Below are positions 54,700 through 64,000 of a stretch of DNA of 64,000 bases, piece after piece (position 1 is the stretch's first letter; each line of letters begins with the position of its first letter). Made by a program: the position numbers and the translations under genes. Origin of the DNA: Macrosoma leucophasiata (Eukaryota; Arthropoda; Insecta; Lepidoptera; Hedylidae); NCBI GenBank assembly GCA_036365455.1, contig JAWQUS010000017.1:10478001-10542000 (forward strand). The letters run 5' to 3'. Under the pieces are notes generated by a model, which saw only the letters and a list, made by a program, of their open reading frames with translations, ran no database searches and had not been told where the DNA came from.

Positions 54700-54842
54700 C
54701 TTTTGTACACACACGTACACAAATACCGAGAACCGAAACCAAATATCTGTAGGCAATAAAAACATTTATACCGGATCGGACATCAAACCCGCGACCCTCG
54801 GATCAAATGATCGTCACACACCACTGGATCAACTTGGTCGTC
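54700..54842 (-). repeat. SINE-C, degenerate
   Basis: Reverse body (CAAATATCTGTAGGC) and box B remnant (ACATCAAACCCGCGACCC). 54843-55240 holds nothing else. Confidence 0.6.
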
Positions 54843-55240
54843 AAATACTCGATATTTATTCAAATACATTCGTGCGTATACGCCATGATCATATTGACTC
54901 GGTGTTTTTACAACACAAACATTAATAAAACTCAATAATGGGTTTCCAAAGAGAATTTATGAAGGGGTAAACTTATGACAATGAAAGCAATGATTAAAAT
55001 TCACTGCAGTTGGATACTTTTGTTAAATCGAAACCGGTAGGGCATTTACAGAAATGCATAACATTTCCGTACTTCTTTAATCTTTAATACCGTATTCTAA
55101 GCCACAAATGTGATAGTTTGTTGATTTACCACGGATAATATACGTTTTCTAGAACCATATTGTGTGTGATATCGATCAACATACGTGTTTAACAATATTT
55201 TTTTATCAATAAGTGCATTCATTTCAAGAGATAAACTTAC

Positions 55241-55393
55241 AGTGTCATCAGTAGTGATGGTGGTGTTAAAAGCGATAGTATCTTTGACGAGCGTGGGCCC
55301 ATGCGGCACCAGCGCCAGTTGATTCTCTGTCTGCACCTTCAGAGCATCTCGAATGTCCTCCTCGTCAGTTTCCTTCACAGCAGCTATCAGAGC
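55241..55393 (-). CDS. Most 5' visible exon of the disordered protein gene
   Basis: 153 bp, 51 codons, phase 0 at both ends. Acceptor CATATTGTTTCAG; strong donor GACACT/GTAAGTTT. The residues are mildly acidic and Thr-rich (ALIAAVKETDEEDIRDALK, then TIAFNTTITTDDT). Because it starts at an acceptor, upstream exons must exist at higher coordinates or beyond the window, which would place the methyltransferase gene in an intron. Confidence 0.75.
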
Positions 55394-55617
55394 CTGAAAC
55401 AATATGAGAAAATTTGTTATTCATGTGTAAATACTATTCATAAGTGTCTTAAAAAGTGTGATGAACTATATAAATGATCTAATAATATTACAAATTAAAT
55501 ACCATCGTTAATTAAAATTATTATAAAAGTTAGAAAATATCGACAAAAAAGTCACTATATCAGGCACTAGAGAAACAAACCATAAAGAAAATAAATAAAC
55601 AACTGGACCACCACACC

Positions 55618-55629
55618 ATGTCAAAATGA
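55618..55629 (+). promoter_or_regulatory. Four-codon uORF overlapping the methyltransferase start
   Basis: ATGTCAAAATGA encodes Met-Ser-Lys-stop. Its TGA shares two bases with the main ATG (AATGA), so a ribosome ending here lies on the start codon. The context of the uORF ATG (CACACCATGT) is good. Confidence 0.7.
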
Positions 55630-56294
55630 CAGAACACAATTTCTACAAAAAAGCCGCAAATTATTGGGCTCATGTACCTGCAACGATAGAAGGCGTACTC
55701 GGCGGGTACGGTTGCATTTCGGACATTGACATTGTAGGATCCGAGACGTTTCTTATCAACATTCTATCTCAAGATAAAACTCCAAACACGAAACTAGTCC
55801 TGGACTGCGGCGCAGGTATTGGCAGAGTGAGTAAAAACCTGTTGTTGAATTATTTTGAAAAGGTCGATTTAGTAGAACAAGATGAAAAGTTCATTAACAC
55901 TGCCAAAGAATTGATCGGCGAAGACAATGATAAATTAGGTGCACTGTACCAAATCGGTCTTCAACACTTCAAGCCACAGAAACGTTATGACGTAATTTGG
56001 TGTCAGTGGGTGTTGGGGCATTTAGATGATCACGACCTTATTGCCTTCTTACAAAGGTGTGGTGATGCTCTAACTGAAAATGGGGTTATTATTGTCAAAG
56101 AAAATATTACTTCTTCAGGAGATATAGAATATGATGATGAAGATTATTCAATTACCCGACCATATCAACAAATGAATGTTATCTTTGATGAAGCTAATCT
56201 TCAAATTACCCTTCAGGATATCCAGGGTGGTTTGCCTAAAGAATTATATCCAGTGCACATGTTTGCCTTAAAACCTAAGTTATTTTTTAAATGA
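55626..56294 (+). CDS. Ntmt: Alpha-N-terminal protein methyltransferase 1
   Basis: 222 residues, intact and intronless, the usual length for NTMT1/METTL11A. The enzyme uses S-adenosylmethionine to methylate the alpha-amino group of proteins beginning X-Pro-Lys/Arg after Met removal, in nucleus and cytosol (family knowledge). Visible: the entry segment AANYWAHVPATIEGVLGGYG (residues 10-29), SAM motif I LDCGAGIGR (59-67), motif II VDLVEQDEKF (80-89), DVIWCQWVLGHL (122-133), KEN at 158-160 and the acidic DDED loop (170-173), then the C-terminal strand EYPVHMFAL-like block as LYPVHMFALKP. It lies opposite to and just upstream of exon 55241-55393. No AATAAA within 100 bp of the stop. A retrocopy is possible because no intron is present, but the frame is undamaged. 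Confidence 0.9.
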   Translation: MTEHNFYKKAANYWAHVPATIEGVLGGYGCISDIDIVGSETFLINILSQDKTPNTKLVLDCGAGIGRVSKNLLLNYFEKVDLVEQDEKFINTAKELIGEDNDKLGALYQIGLQHFKPQKRYDVIWCQWVLGHLDDHDLIAFLQRCGDALTENGVIIVKENITSSGDIEYDDEDYSITRPYQQMNVIFDEANLQITLQDIQGGLPKELYPVHMFALKPKLFFK

Positions 56295-57109
56295 CGTCTA
56301 ATGATGTTTATATAAAATCACAGAATATAAAAAATAAGAAAAATAGGAACACCATTGAAAAATAATTTAAACAGGCACCGTTAACGGTTAATTTCAAGCT
56401 AAAAAACTGTTAACTGTTATCAGGGCAATACGTAACGGACAAGTAAAGCAGTATATCATGTTCATGCTGAATGAAGGTTTGTCTTTGATGAAGTGGTGAA
56501 TCGTGGGCTGAATTCGTGATTGTGTCGTTAATAAAACTGAGTCTCAGACGTGCTGTGGAAGCAAGGTATTTGCGAGTGCATTCACCGTTTCTGTACAAAG
56601 TTGCGAAAACCTTGCGTCAGTGGCACCGAGCTTTTTGGAATGTAAATCTATTTTAGCATCTGAAATCAAAACAGGTTTTATTTCTTTCTGAATGTTATTT
56701 TCTGTTCTCTTTAAATAGTATTAAGGCGCTATTAAAAATACCTACTTGTCACACGGTTTTTTCATTAACTAGTGCCTCATTCTATATCAATTGAATTATT
56801 TGAACAATCTTTTGTTCGACATAGATATCCTTTACGCTATGTTAGAGTCTTTTACGGTTTCTAAGGTGATGTACATGATAAGGATTTTAATAAACAAAAA
56901 CATTCCTAAAATTTAAGAGTATCTAACAATAGAGTAATCTATAGGAATTGTTTCCGTCAGTAATACCAAATATTAACGACACCTTGGCTACTCTACGATC
57001 ATTAATAGAAAGAAATATGTGTAAAATATGATTGAAAAAAAATTAGAAATTGTTAACTGATATAAATAATAATAGGACTTTTAATAGGAATTCCATGCTG
57101 TAGTTGGCG
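56295..57109. other. No feature seen
   Basis: AT-rich; a short repeat-free region downstream of the methyltransferase gene. Confidence 0.5.
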
Positions 57110-57406
57110 TGAAGATAAGTGCATACATCTATGCCACATCTAGTAATAACGCATCACGCTCGAACTTCGGTGCTACGGCTCGCGCTGGTTTAATGTAACA
57201 CTTTGTTTTCATTGTATCCTATATTGTGTTAATTTTTTCCGCAGCAACAGTTTTATGTAACTTTGTGTTACTAACAAATAATTGTAATAATAAGTCTAAC
57301 AATCTGTACGTTCGACATATCTGAGTGAACTTACCTAATATTTCTTATGTAAGTGAATTTTTGTTAATTCTTAATGTGAAATAAAGATGTTAAACCTTAA
57401 ACCTTA
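57110..57406 (+). mobile_element. LINE 3' UTR with (TTAAACC)n tail
   Basis: A non-coding stretch (ACGCTCGAACTTCGGTGCTA ... GTGAAATAAAGATG) ending in GTTAAACCTTAAACCTTAG. AATAAA plus a short tandem tail is the pattern of the other LINE ends here. No coding part. Confidence 0.4.
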
Positions 57407-57777
57407 GATTTATCTCGTACAATAGCAGAAGTAATTTCGCAACTTTTCAGGTACTTCTGATCGAGTCGAATTTGATGAGTATCAAAAGCAATGACTTGAT
57501 AAATGATTAATTTCTGTAGCATCATGTTCAATCAAAGAACAGTTAGCGATTGATAACTCACGGCTCTATTATTAGAGAAGCGTCACTATCATCGCTGTGG
57601 TAGTAAGCCCAGCAATTTGACATTACAGTTATGCCGTCAATTGCAATGATTGTCGGACTCAATTTCATCATAAAATATTCATAATTTACTTTGTCACTGC
57701 GACAAACACGTTGCCAGGGAATCGAGTTCCATTTTTTTTCTGATAGTAATGACTAGCAGTGGAGTTCGAAAACGTGT
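57407..57777. other. No feature seen
   Basis: Nothing supported. Confidence 0.5.
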
Positions 57778-59893
57778 TTTTTTATATAATGATGGTGTCA
57801 AACAAGCATGCAGTTTACATTAATGGCAAGTGAATACTGCAGCCTATCCACATCAACACAAAAACTGAAGGTCACAATACAGATGCGCTGCTAAGGCTAA
57901 GTTGTTATGCCTCTGTGATAGTTATGTGATAGCTCTGTGTTCCAATTAGATGGTAAAGTTTTTTTTTTTTATGTCTGAAGGTTGACAGACAAGCAAACGG
58001 GCCACCTGATGGCAAGTGGTCACCATTGCCTATGAACATTTGCAACACCAGGGGAGTTGCCAACGCGCTGCCAGCCCAGAAGGAAACTCTTTTGACGCCA
58101 TTTTTGAAGAACCCCATATTGTAGCACCTAGGGAACACCTCAGAGGGAAGTTCGTTCCACAATTTACACGTTCTGGGCAGGAACGAACGTGAAAACCGCA
58201 CCGTTGAGCACTGCCAGGTGTCCAGTCGGTGTGGGTGGAACTTCTCTCTTCGGCGGGTAGTACGGTGTAGGAAAAGAGACGGTGGCACCATGTCAAACAG
58301 TTCAGTAGAGCACTCACCATTGTAGAGACGGTACAACACGCACAAACTCCCAATGTCTCTGCGCAGATGTTCGAGCCTGTCGGTAAGTCCTGGATCGTTA
58401 ACAATACGAACGGTGCGTTTTTGTAGGGAGTCAAGTGGACCAAGCTGGTATTTGGGGGCTCCCGCCCACAAATGAGAGCAGTATTCCAGATGGGGCCGCA
58501 CTTGGGTCTTATAAAGCTGTAGTAGCTGCCCCGATGTGAAATACTGCCTCGCTTTGTTAAGCACCCCCAACTTTTTGGATGCCAACTTGTTCTTACACTC
58601 AATGTGACTCCCGAATTGCACTTCGTTCGATATGTCAACGCCCAGGATACCGATACTCTTACCAACGGCGAGCGGAATGCCCTGGAACTGTGGTGCTACT
58701 ATAAATGGGGTTTTTTTAAGCGGTGAACGCGCAGACTTATGTCTTCGAGGGGTTGAACTGTACTAAATTAAGTCGACCCCAATCCGAGACCCGCTCCAGA
58801 GACTGCTCGATTTCAGACACAAGTCTAGTCCTGCTTTCCTCGATAAGTGTCCGAGAGGCATTTGCACGGCTAGTGTAGTGTGCATCTCCCGTACTATCAT
58901 CGGCATAGCAATGAAAATTGGAGTTTTGCTCCAATATTTCATTGATATGCAGAAGAAAAAGCGTGGGAGATAGCACAGAGCCTTGCGGCACACCAGCGTT
59001 GATAGGTAGTCTGTCTGAGCGCTGACCGTCAACTAAGACTTGTATATAACGCTCAGACAGAAAGCTGGCTGTCCAGTCGCATAGCCTCTCGGGAAGACCG
59101 TAGGATGGAAGTTTTGCGAGGAGTGCCCTGTGCCAGACCCGGTCAAAAGCCTTAGCAATGTCCAGGCTTACAGCCAATGCCTCCCCACTCTTGTCCAAGG
59201 CGTGGGACCAATGGTTCGTGAGATATACTAGAAGATCACCCGCAGATCTGCCATGACGAAATCCATATTGGCGGTCACTGATCAGCTGATGATCCTCTAG
59301 ATACTGCAGCAGTTGAGTATTGATCACACGCTCCATGACTTTGCAGAGTAGGGAGGTTATTGCTATTGGCCTATGATTGGCCGGGTCACTGCGATCCCCT
59401 TTTTTGGGTATCGGGTGCACGAGGGCGGTCTTCCACGCAGACGGTACGGTTCTAAGTATGCACATAATTGCATGAACTGTGTGCCCGAACCCCTCCACCC
59501 GGGCGTCTTGGGACGCCTGGTGTTGTGAGTGGTTTGGGCAGGGACCTCCGGGCGTCGGATTAGGGTGTCCGTCGCCCGAATGGAGAAAGGCCCCGAGCTG
59601 GGTGGCGTGCACATGTTCCGCACGCCTCTAGTGTTGGTTCCCAAAGAGTTCAACCTGTAAAAGGCTCGGACATGAGCAGCCGCCGTCGAGGTCGCGGAAG
59701 TGTGGGTAAGCGTTCCCGCCACTGATGGCTGATGAGTCGGCACACCTCGGGGTTTTAGTGGGTGCGAGTCTTACACTACCCGCCGTCTTTTACCCTAGAC
59801 GGCGCGGCGACAGGTGACAATGAAAGTTTCGCCGCGTAAAAAAAAAGATAATGCTAATAGTGCCTACGCCTACGTCTTCGAACTCTGACACTG
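57778..59893 (-). repeat. SINE-B2 split by a LINE
   Basis: 57778-57958 is the tail-to-B-box half of a minus-strand B2 copy. Its head resumes at about 59856-59893 (AGTGCCTACGCCTACGTC...CTCTGACACTGG). The LINE (next entry) lies between. Confidence 0.65.
57959..59850 (-). pseudogene. LINE with RT domain (L2/CR1-like), internally deleted
   Basis: Minus strand. From about 59500 it reads PIPKKGDRSDPANHRPIAI, DRQYGFRHGRSAGDLLVYL, SLDIAKAFDRVWH, AGVPQGSVLSPTLFLLHI and CYADDSTGDA, stopping at about 58737 where a Gln codon has become TAA. After a frameshift in an A-run at about 58713 the thumb/C-terminus continues (PHLEYCSHLWAGAP, RTCKLWNELPSEVF) to about 58080. The 3' UTR ends with a T-run on the plus strand at 57959-57971. 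The 5' 330 bp (59500-59850) are GC-rich and contain no endonuclease, so a leader appears joined directly to the RT. Not functional. Confidence 0.8.
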
Positions 59894-59894
59894 G

Positions 59895-60112
59895 CGTTGG
59901 CGACAATTGGCCATAACTCATTATCAATGGTAGTTTTCAACACTAACGTGTTTCGGTTTGATGATAGCCGAATAACTTCTGTCACAGAAGCAAAATAATT
60001 TAACCGTTTGTTGATATTTGTATAGGTGTAGGTAGATGTCTATTGGCTGCAATATTAACTTATTATCTTTGAGATCTGCATGCTTGTTCACCACCTTCAT
60101 TACATAAAAAAC
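59895..60112 (+). repeat. SINE-B2, degenerate
   Basis: TCAATGGTAGTTTTCAACAC, GTGTTTCGGTTTGATGATAG, ACTTCTGTCACAGAAGC, ending CATTACATAAAAAAC. Head missing; it faces the split copy to its left. Confidence 0.6.
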
Positions 60113-61285
60113 TCTCTGTCTACCCCCTGCGATAAATACAGGCTCGAAATTATGTTAAATGACAATTAACATACTTTGTGTAGATGATGTAGACCATGTT
60201 AATTCTAGTTTTGGCTAACTTCGTGTGATTTAGAAAGCAAGCCAAGTTCACAGGGTCGCGTGAAATTTTATAACAATTCGTTTTTGGAACGCGATCTTTA
60301 GTTTAGACAAATATAACGGAATATGTTTGCTTACGCTGAATGCTGTTTGATTTGTTAAATAAAAACTGTTAGATAGCAATAAATTTATTTGCTTCATCAT
60401 ATTATTATCTACTACTGTACATTGTATTGTTCTGTATACATAAAATTGGTACATATAAAATGAAGTTATTTAGAATAAATTCGCGCCTGCTTATCCTCGA
60501 ATCTACACCAACTATGTAGATTAATACAAACATTATTTAATATAACCATGATTTGTTAGTTAAAATATGTTTTTATTTTGTCTTAAACCGACTTCGAAAA
60601 AAGGAGGAGGTTTTCAATTCGTCCGGATCTTTTTTTTTCACATTTTGTTTGAGCCTCTTGACATTTAATAGACGTATTATTGAACCGTTGCTGGTTTTGG
60701 GTATTGTCCACTGGAATAATAGGGAAGAAAGAAGCTAAAAAGGAAAAAAAAATTGTTAAGAAGTTGCTTAAACCAATAAGACCGCATAAGTGTACTGTAT
60801 TCTGTTCTCTTTTCACTTCTGTTAAATGTACGTTTACAGTACAATAGAGAGTAACTTACTTAGCATGTTACCTTCTATCCGTAACATTACGTAGTATTAA
60901 ATACAACAAATAGCAGTAGACAGAAGTAACTCAAAGATAACTCCATCCATGAGCGACACACTGCCACTGAAAATCTACCACCAGCAAATTATATAATTCA
61001 GGTTCACCTATAAAAATGATACTCTAATTCTATCACTCCTGATCTTTGAAAAACAATGACGTACTTATGGCAATCTTCGATCTCCCGTTTCTGTCTCTAT
61101 AGTGATCCCATCTAACACAGGTGAACAATTTCCTACACAGAATCAATACAAAAACCTAACTCTCCCACGCCATACATCCGCAGTGTACGCATTTTTATTG
61201 CGAAGTAAGAATCGCAATTAATCTTTGAGATATCATTCAAGGAATATGCATGGCAACAATCCTATTTTAAAATTATTGCGTGTAT
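60113..61285. other. Mostly empty
   Basis: Recognisable only: ACCGACTTCGAAAAAAGGAG (60588-60607), inverted relative to 25685, and ATCTACCACCAGCAAA at 60975, a possible SINE-B edge. Confidence 0.4.
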
Positions 61286-61288
61286 TTT

Positions 61289-61895
61289 TAGGGTTCCGTA
61301 GTAAACAAGGGACCCTTATAGTTTCGTCATGTCCGTCTGTCTGTCTGTCTGTCTGTCCGTCCGTCCGCGGTTTAGCGCAAAAATTTTTGGTACTAGAGAC
61401 TTGAAATTTGGCAAAAGTATATGTTAGTGTTCCTTAAACACGTCAACAAAGTGGTAAAAAATAAACACATGAAAAATAAAATTCTTTATGGTACCGTCCC
61501 CTACATGTAACGCACTGTAATTTTCTTATTTTTCGTTTTCTATTTAGTGTAAGATATCGTTGGATAGGTCTTTTAAAAACGTAAGGAGTGTGCTAACATC
61601 ATTTTTCGATTTAGTTAACGGTTTGTGACTTATTAAGCTTTTAAGTTCCAATTTTCGTTAGAGTCAAGTGTCCCCCCTCCCTCTACCGACTACACGGTTG
61701 TTGTTACAAATTCAAACATTATGGCAATAGTAGTTATATATGATGAAATTAAAAGGAGAAGTATCACACTTAAGTTGGCTTTACAAGTTTGCAGAGTAAT
61801 AGTCGACCGAATATTTGACTCGAAAATTTCGAATAACTCCATAGAAATTTTTTTTTTTCATTACATTTCTTACTCTGAATCTACGGAACCCTATG
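61289..61895. repeat. 607-bp repeat with GGGTTCCGTAG inverted ends
   Basis: AGGGTTCCGTAG (61291-61302) is complemented by CTACGGAACCCT (61883-61894). It contains (TCTG)n/(TCCG)n at 61334-61367. Part of the left end recurs at 62512-62552 (GGATTCCGTAGTAAACAAGG). Confidence 0.6.
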
Positions 61896-62383
61896 CTGCG
61901 CGTGGTCCGACACGCACTTGACCGACTTTTTTGTATAGGTCGAGACTTTACGCGTGTGTTTCTTCGAAAGAAAGGAATGTCAACAGATGTTTAATGTAAT
62001 TTTCATAATTCAGCAAACTTTATGTAAGTGAGTATTTATCTTCACGCCAAATTCCTAACACTGTAGAAACAGAGCTAAATACTCCGATGTTACATACTTC
62101 CTGTGTCTCTCTACATTCACCTCTACACTCTTCATCTTCATAAATAATTAAGTAAATATTTAACATAACGCGGTGTGTTTTCAAAGAAAGTGAAGCGTGT
62201 TGTAACCCGCTGGACAGAAAAATTGAGCAAAGGTACAAGGTGAAAGAGGTATAAAATATTATCTAGAAACCTAAAGATTTTTTTTTATGAAGCTTATTTT
62301 TTAAAAAATATTTCTTTTTTTTTTTACATTTTACTCAGAATATTGTGAAGACAGGAGCTCTCAAACTAGGTAAACCCTGTGCA
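61896..62383. other. No feature seen
   Basis: Nothing supported. Confidence 0.5.
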
Positions 62384-62521
62384 ATGAGTCTCCTGGTCTC
62401 CGCCTCAGGATTTCGTTCACTTAGGATTTTGTCCACTTATTTAGCTTTCCTGGTAGTGGTAGTTTTATCTTGCCTACCAACAGCAGATGATTCGCAGTTG
62501 TTATTTTTTAGGATTCCGTAG
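62384..62521 (+). other. Short ORF with signal-peptide-like start
   Basis: 45 codons. A hydrophobic run (YLAFLVVVVLSCLPT) is followed by an acidic DDSQ, like a signal peptide and cleavage region, but the frame then runs into the GGATTCCGTAG repeat and stops. No donor GT at the point of entry. Possibly a chance ORF or an exon damaged by the repeat. Confidence 0.25.
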
Positions 62522-62552
62522 TAAACAAGGAACCCTTGTAGTTTCGCCATGT

Positions 62553-63243
62553 CAGAATCAGAATCAGAAACTCATTTATTCATTTAGGGTGACAGGCACC
62601 TCTTATGACACGTCATAAACAAACAAAATAAATTAAAGTGAATCAATTGATATACATGTCAAACAAGATAAAAAATATATGTATAGTCAAGAAAATGACT
62701 AAGATAAAACTAAAAATATATTACTATTGAAAAAAGTATATCAGTAGAATGTCTCATTTCCCCCTTTACAAACTGATAACAAAGAGTAAAAAGAAAAGAA
62801 AAAGAGTCACTCTTTGTCATTCACCGGCAGAGTTCCAAAGACCAATATGATCTGAGAAAAACATGCCGAAAAAAACTCAGTCGGCTCTTTTAACAATACC
62901 TCATATACACAATTTTACAATTTTCCAAACTTAAAATTAACATTATAATATCAACATTACACTTTGATTATTACATTTAACAACCTTGTGGAGCTAGATC
63001 AGCATTTAGCCAAACATTTCTATCCTTGAGATAGTCCTCGGGTTTATAGTAAGCTTCTTTACATAGAGTGCGTTCAATAAATGCTTTGAATTTCAGCAAT
63101 CGCTGCTGGGATCTTGTTATAAAATTCTACACTTTATTTTAGGAAAGATGTTTTAGTTTTCGTCAGTCGAAAACTTGGCAGAGACAACTTGTTCTTATGC
63201 CTTGTATTGTAGCTATGCCTATCGGAGATTTTATCAACGGATG
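62553..63243 (-). pseudogene. LINE 3' end with ORF2 C-terminus and (TGATTC)n tail
   Basis: On the minus strand a frame near 63080-62980 reads FIERTLCKEAYYKPEDYL...WLNADLAPQGC and stops. A frameshift precedes it (IPAAIAEIQS in another frame). The 3' UTR runs to a TGATTCTGATTCTGA tail at 62553-62570. Same C-terminal style as LINE-A (KCNYYKTCDYLNDN). Confidence 0.65.
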
Positions 63244-63247
63244 TGCA

Positions 63248-63458
63248 CCTACATGAAGACTAAGGTCAAAATGCAAATGCGTTACCACTCCTGAGGTCTA
63301 AGGTGTTATGCCTCTGTGCCGTAAATTACAGGGCCGTACATTACCACCTGACCGGAACACGATAGTGCTGAACACTACCATTTAGCGGCAAGTAAATTAA
63401 GTAATGCGGTGGTGCCTACGCCCGCGAGCTCCATCACTGGAGCTCTACCACCAGTAAT
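63248..63458 (-). repeat. SINE-B, tail missing
   Basis: GAAGACTAAGGTCAAAATGC to CTCTACCACCAGTAAT. The A-tail side is cut at the LINE boundary. Confidence 0.8.
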
Positions 63459-64000
63459 CTCAACATAACGCTTCGCAGTTGTAACTGTTAATTATAATTT
63501 ATGATGTTCGTCCACAGCCACCATTAATAACTGCTTATCTGTCTTTTGATTAAGAATCGAAAGTCACTTTTAAGTAAAATTACTGTCTGTGTAAGCAGAT
63601 AGCAAACATTTAATAACATAGACCTCACAAAACAGGTAACACTACGAACCTAGCTTTCTCTATTATTATAATGAAGCAAACACGTATAAGGTCAGAAAAT
63701 TAGACACTTTATATCTTACCTTGTAATAGATTGAAGTACTAGCCAAATTAAATATCAGAGTCTAATAAATCATTTGAAATATTCAAGTATTGCATTGACA
63801 TTGCCTAATGACGGCTGTTATCGTAAGCACGATTTACGAAGTGCCTCAGTAGTCTAGAATCTTAAGATAGCAAGACCCAAGACCATTGTGACTACGCCCC
63901 GGAGGGTTTCGTTTCAGGATCTGAAGGTATATGCTATTGAGATCTATTTTTGATGACACCTTCGAAGTGTTTGGCTCCGAGAAAGCGAGCATGGCTGTTA
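63459..64000. other. No feature seen
   Basis: AT-rich. 63840-63900 weakly recalls SINE-A (GCCTCAGTAGTCTAGAATC) but is too diverged to call. Confidence 0.4.

Noticed and set aside
724..64000. CRISPR-like array formed by the many SINE-B copies
   Set aside because: Copies are about 290 bp, A-tailed, in both orientations and irregularly spaced; this is a eukaryotic genome.

Overview
This is a 64-kb piece of insect nuclear DNA, almost certainly from a moth or butterfly (Lepidoptera). It is AT-rich and has small exons in long introns. It is crowded with repeats typical of Lepidoptera: an A-tailed SINE present in about 25 complete or partial copies, tRNA-type SINEs, short non-autonomous Helitron-like elements, LINEs ending in short tandem repeats, and a mariner. 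I saw no bacterial or viral genes. The species cannot be named from the sequence.

Host genes. Two are supported. (1) A large minus-strand gene of unrecognised family occupies most of the window. Six exons (55393-55241, 54255-54154, 51631-51481, 50728-50642, 22220-21002, 14693-13499) have AG/GT junctions and matching phases. They sum to 2,907 nt, exactly 968 codons plus a stop. The product is disordered, rich in Ser/Arg/Pro, and carries two PPxY motifs. Its 5' exons are not visible. The 28-kb intron (22221-50641) holds most of the transposons. (2) An intronless plus-strand N-terminal protein methyltransferase gene (NTMT1/METTL11A family, 55626-56294) lies in opposite orientation just upstream of the first visible exon, probably inside an intron of gene 1. 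A four-codon uORF ends at its start codon.

Mobile DNA, left to right. 1-12 kb: a mariner 3' end, several SINEs, a LINE RNase H remnant, a Helitron-like element carrying a 126-bp insert, and a decayed LINE split by an RTE 3' end with a 12-bp target duplication. 16-17.7 kb: an unassigned 1.68-kb terminal-inverted-repeat element with a TAA duplication, many copies of an AATCTGACG(CGCTCGA) motif and a 101-aa zinc-finger-like ORF. This is the best candidate here for something undescribed. 22-41 kb: SINEs nested in SINEs, Helitron-like elements, a hAT-type element with an 8-bp duplication, and two copies of a SINE whose head resembles 5S rRNA. 42.5-49.9 kb: a nest in which a nearly complete CR1-like LINE (two long open ORFs) sits inside a Jockey-type reverse transcriptase, next to a mariner that carries its own short TIR insert. 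51-55 kb: the small exons, one flanked by a decayed tandem duplicate and one abutting a SINE A-tail. 57-63 kb: another LINE inserted in a SINE, a TIR repeat and a LINE 3' end.

Family labels SINE-A to SINE-E are mine, for cross-reference only. Repeat boundaries are judged by eye from copies within this window.
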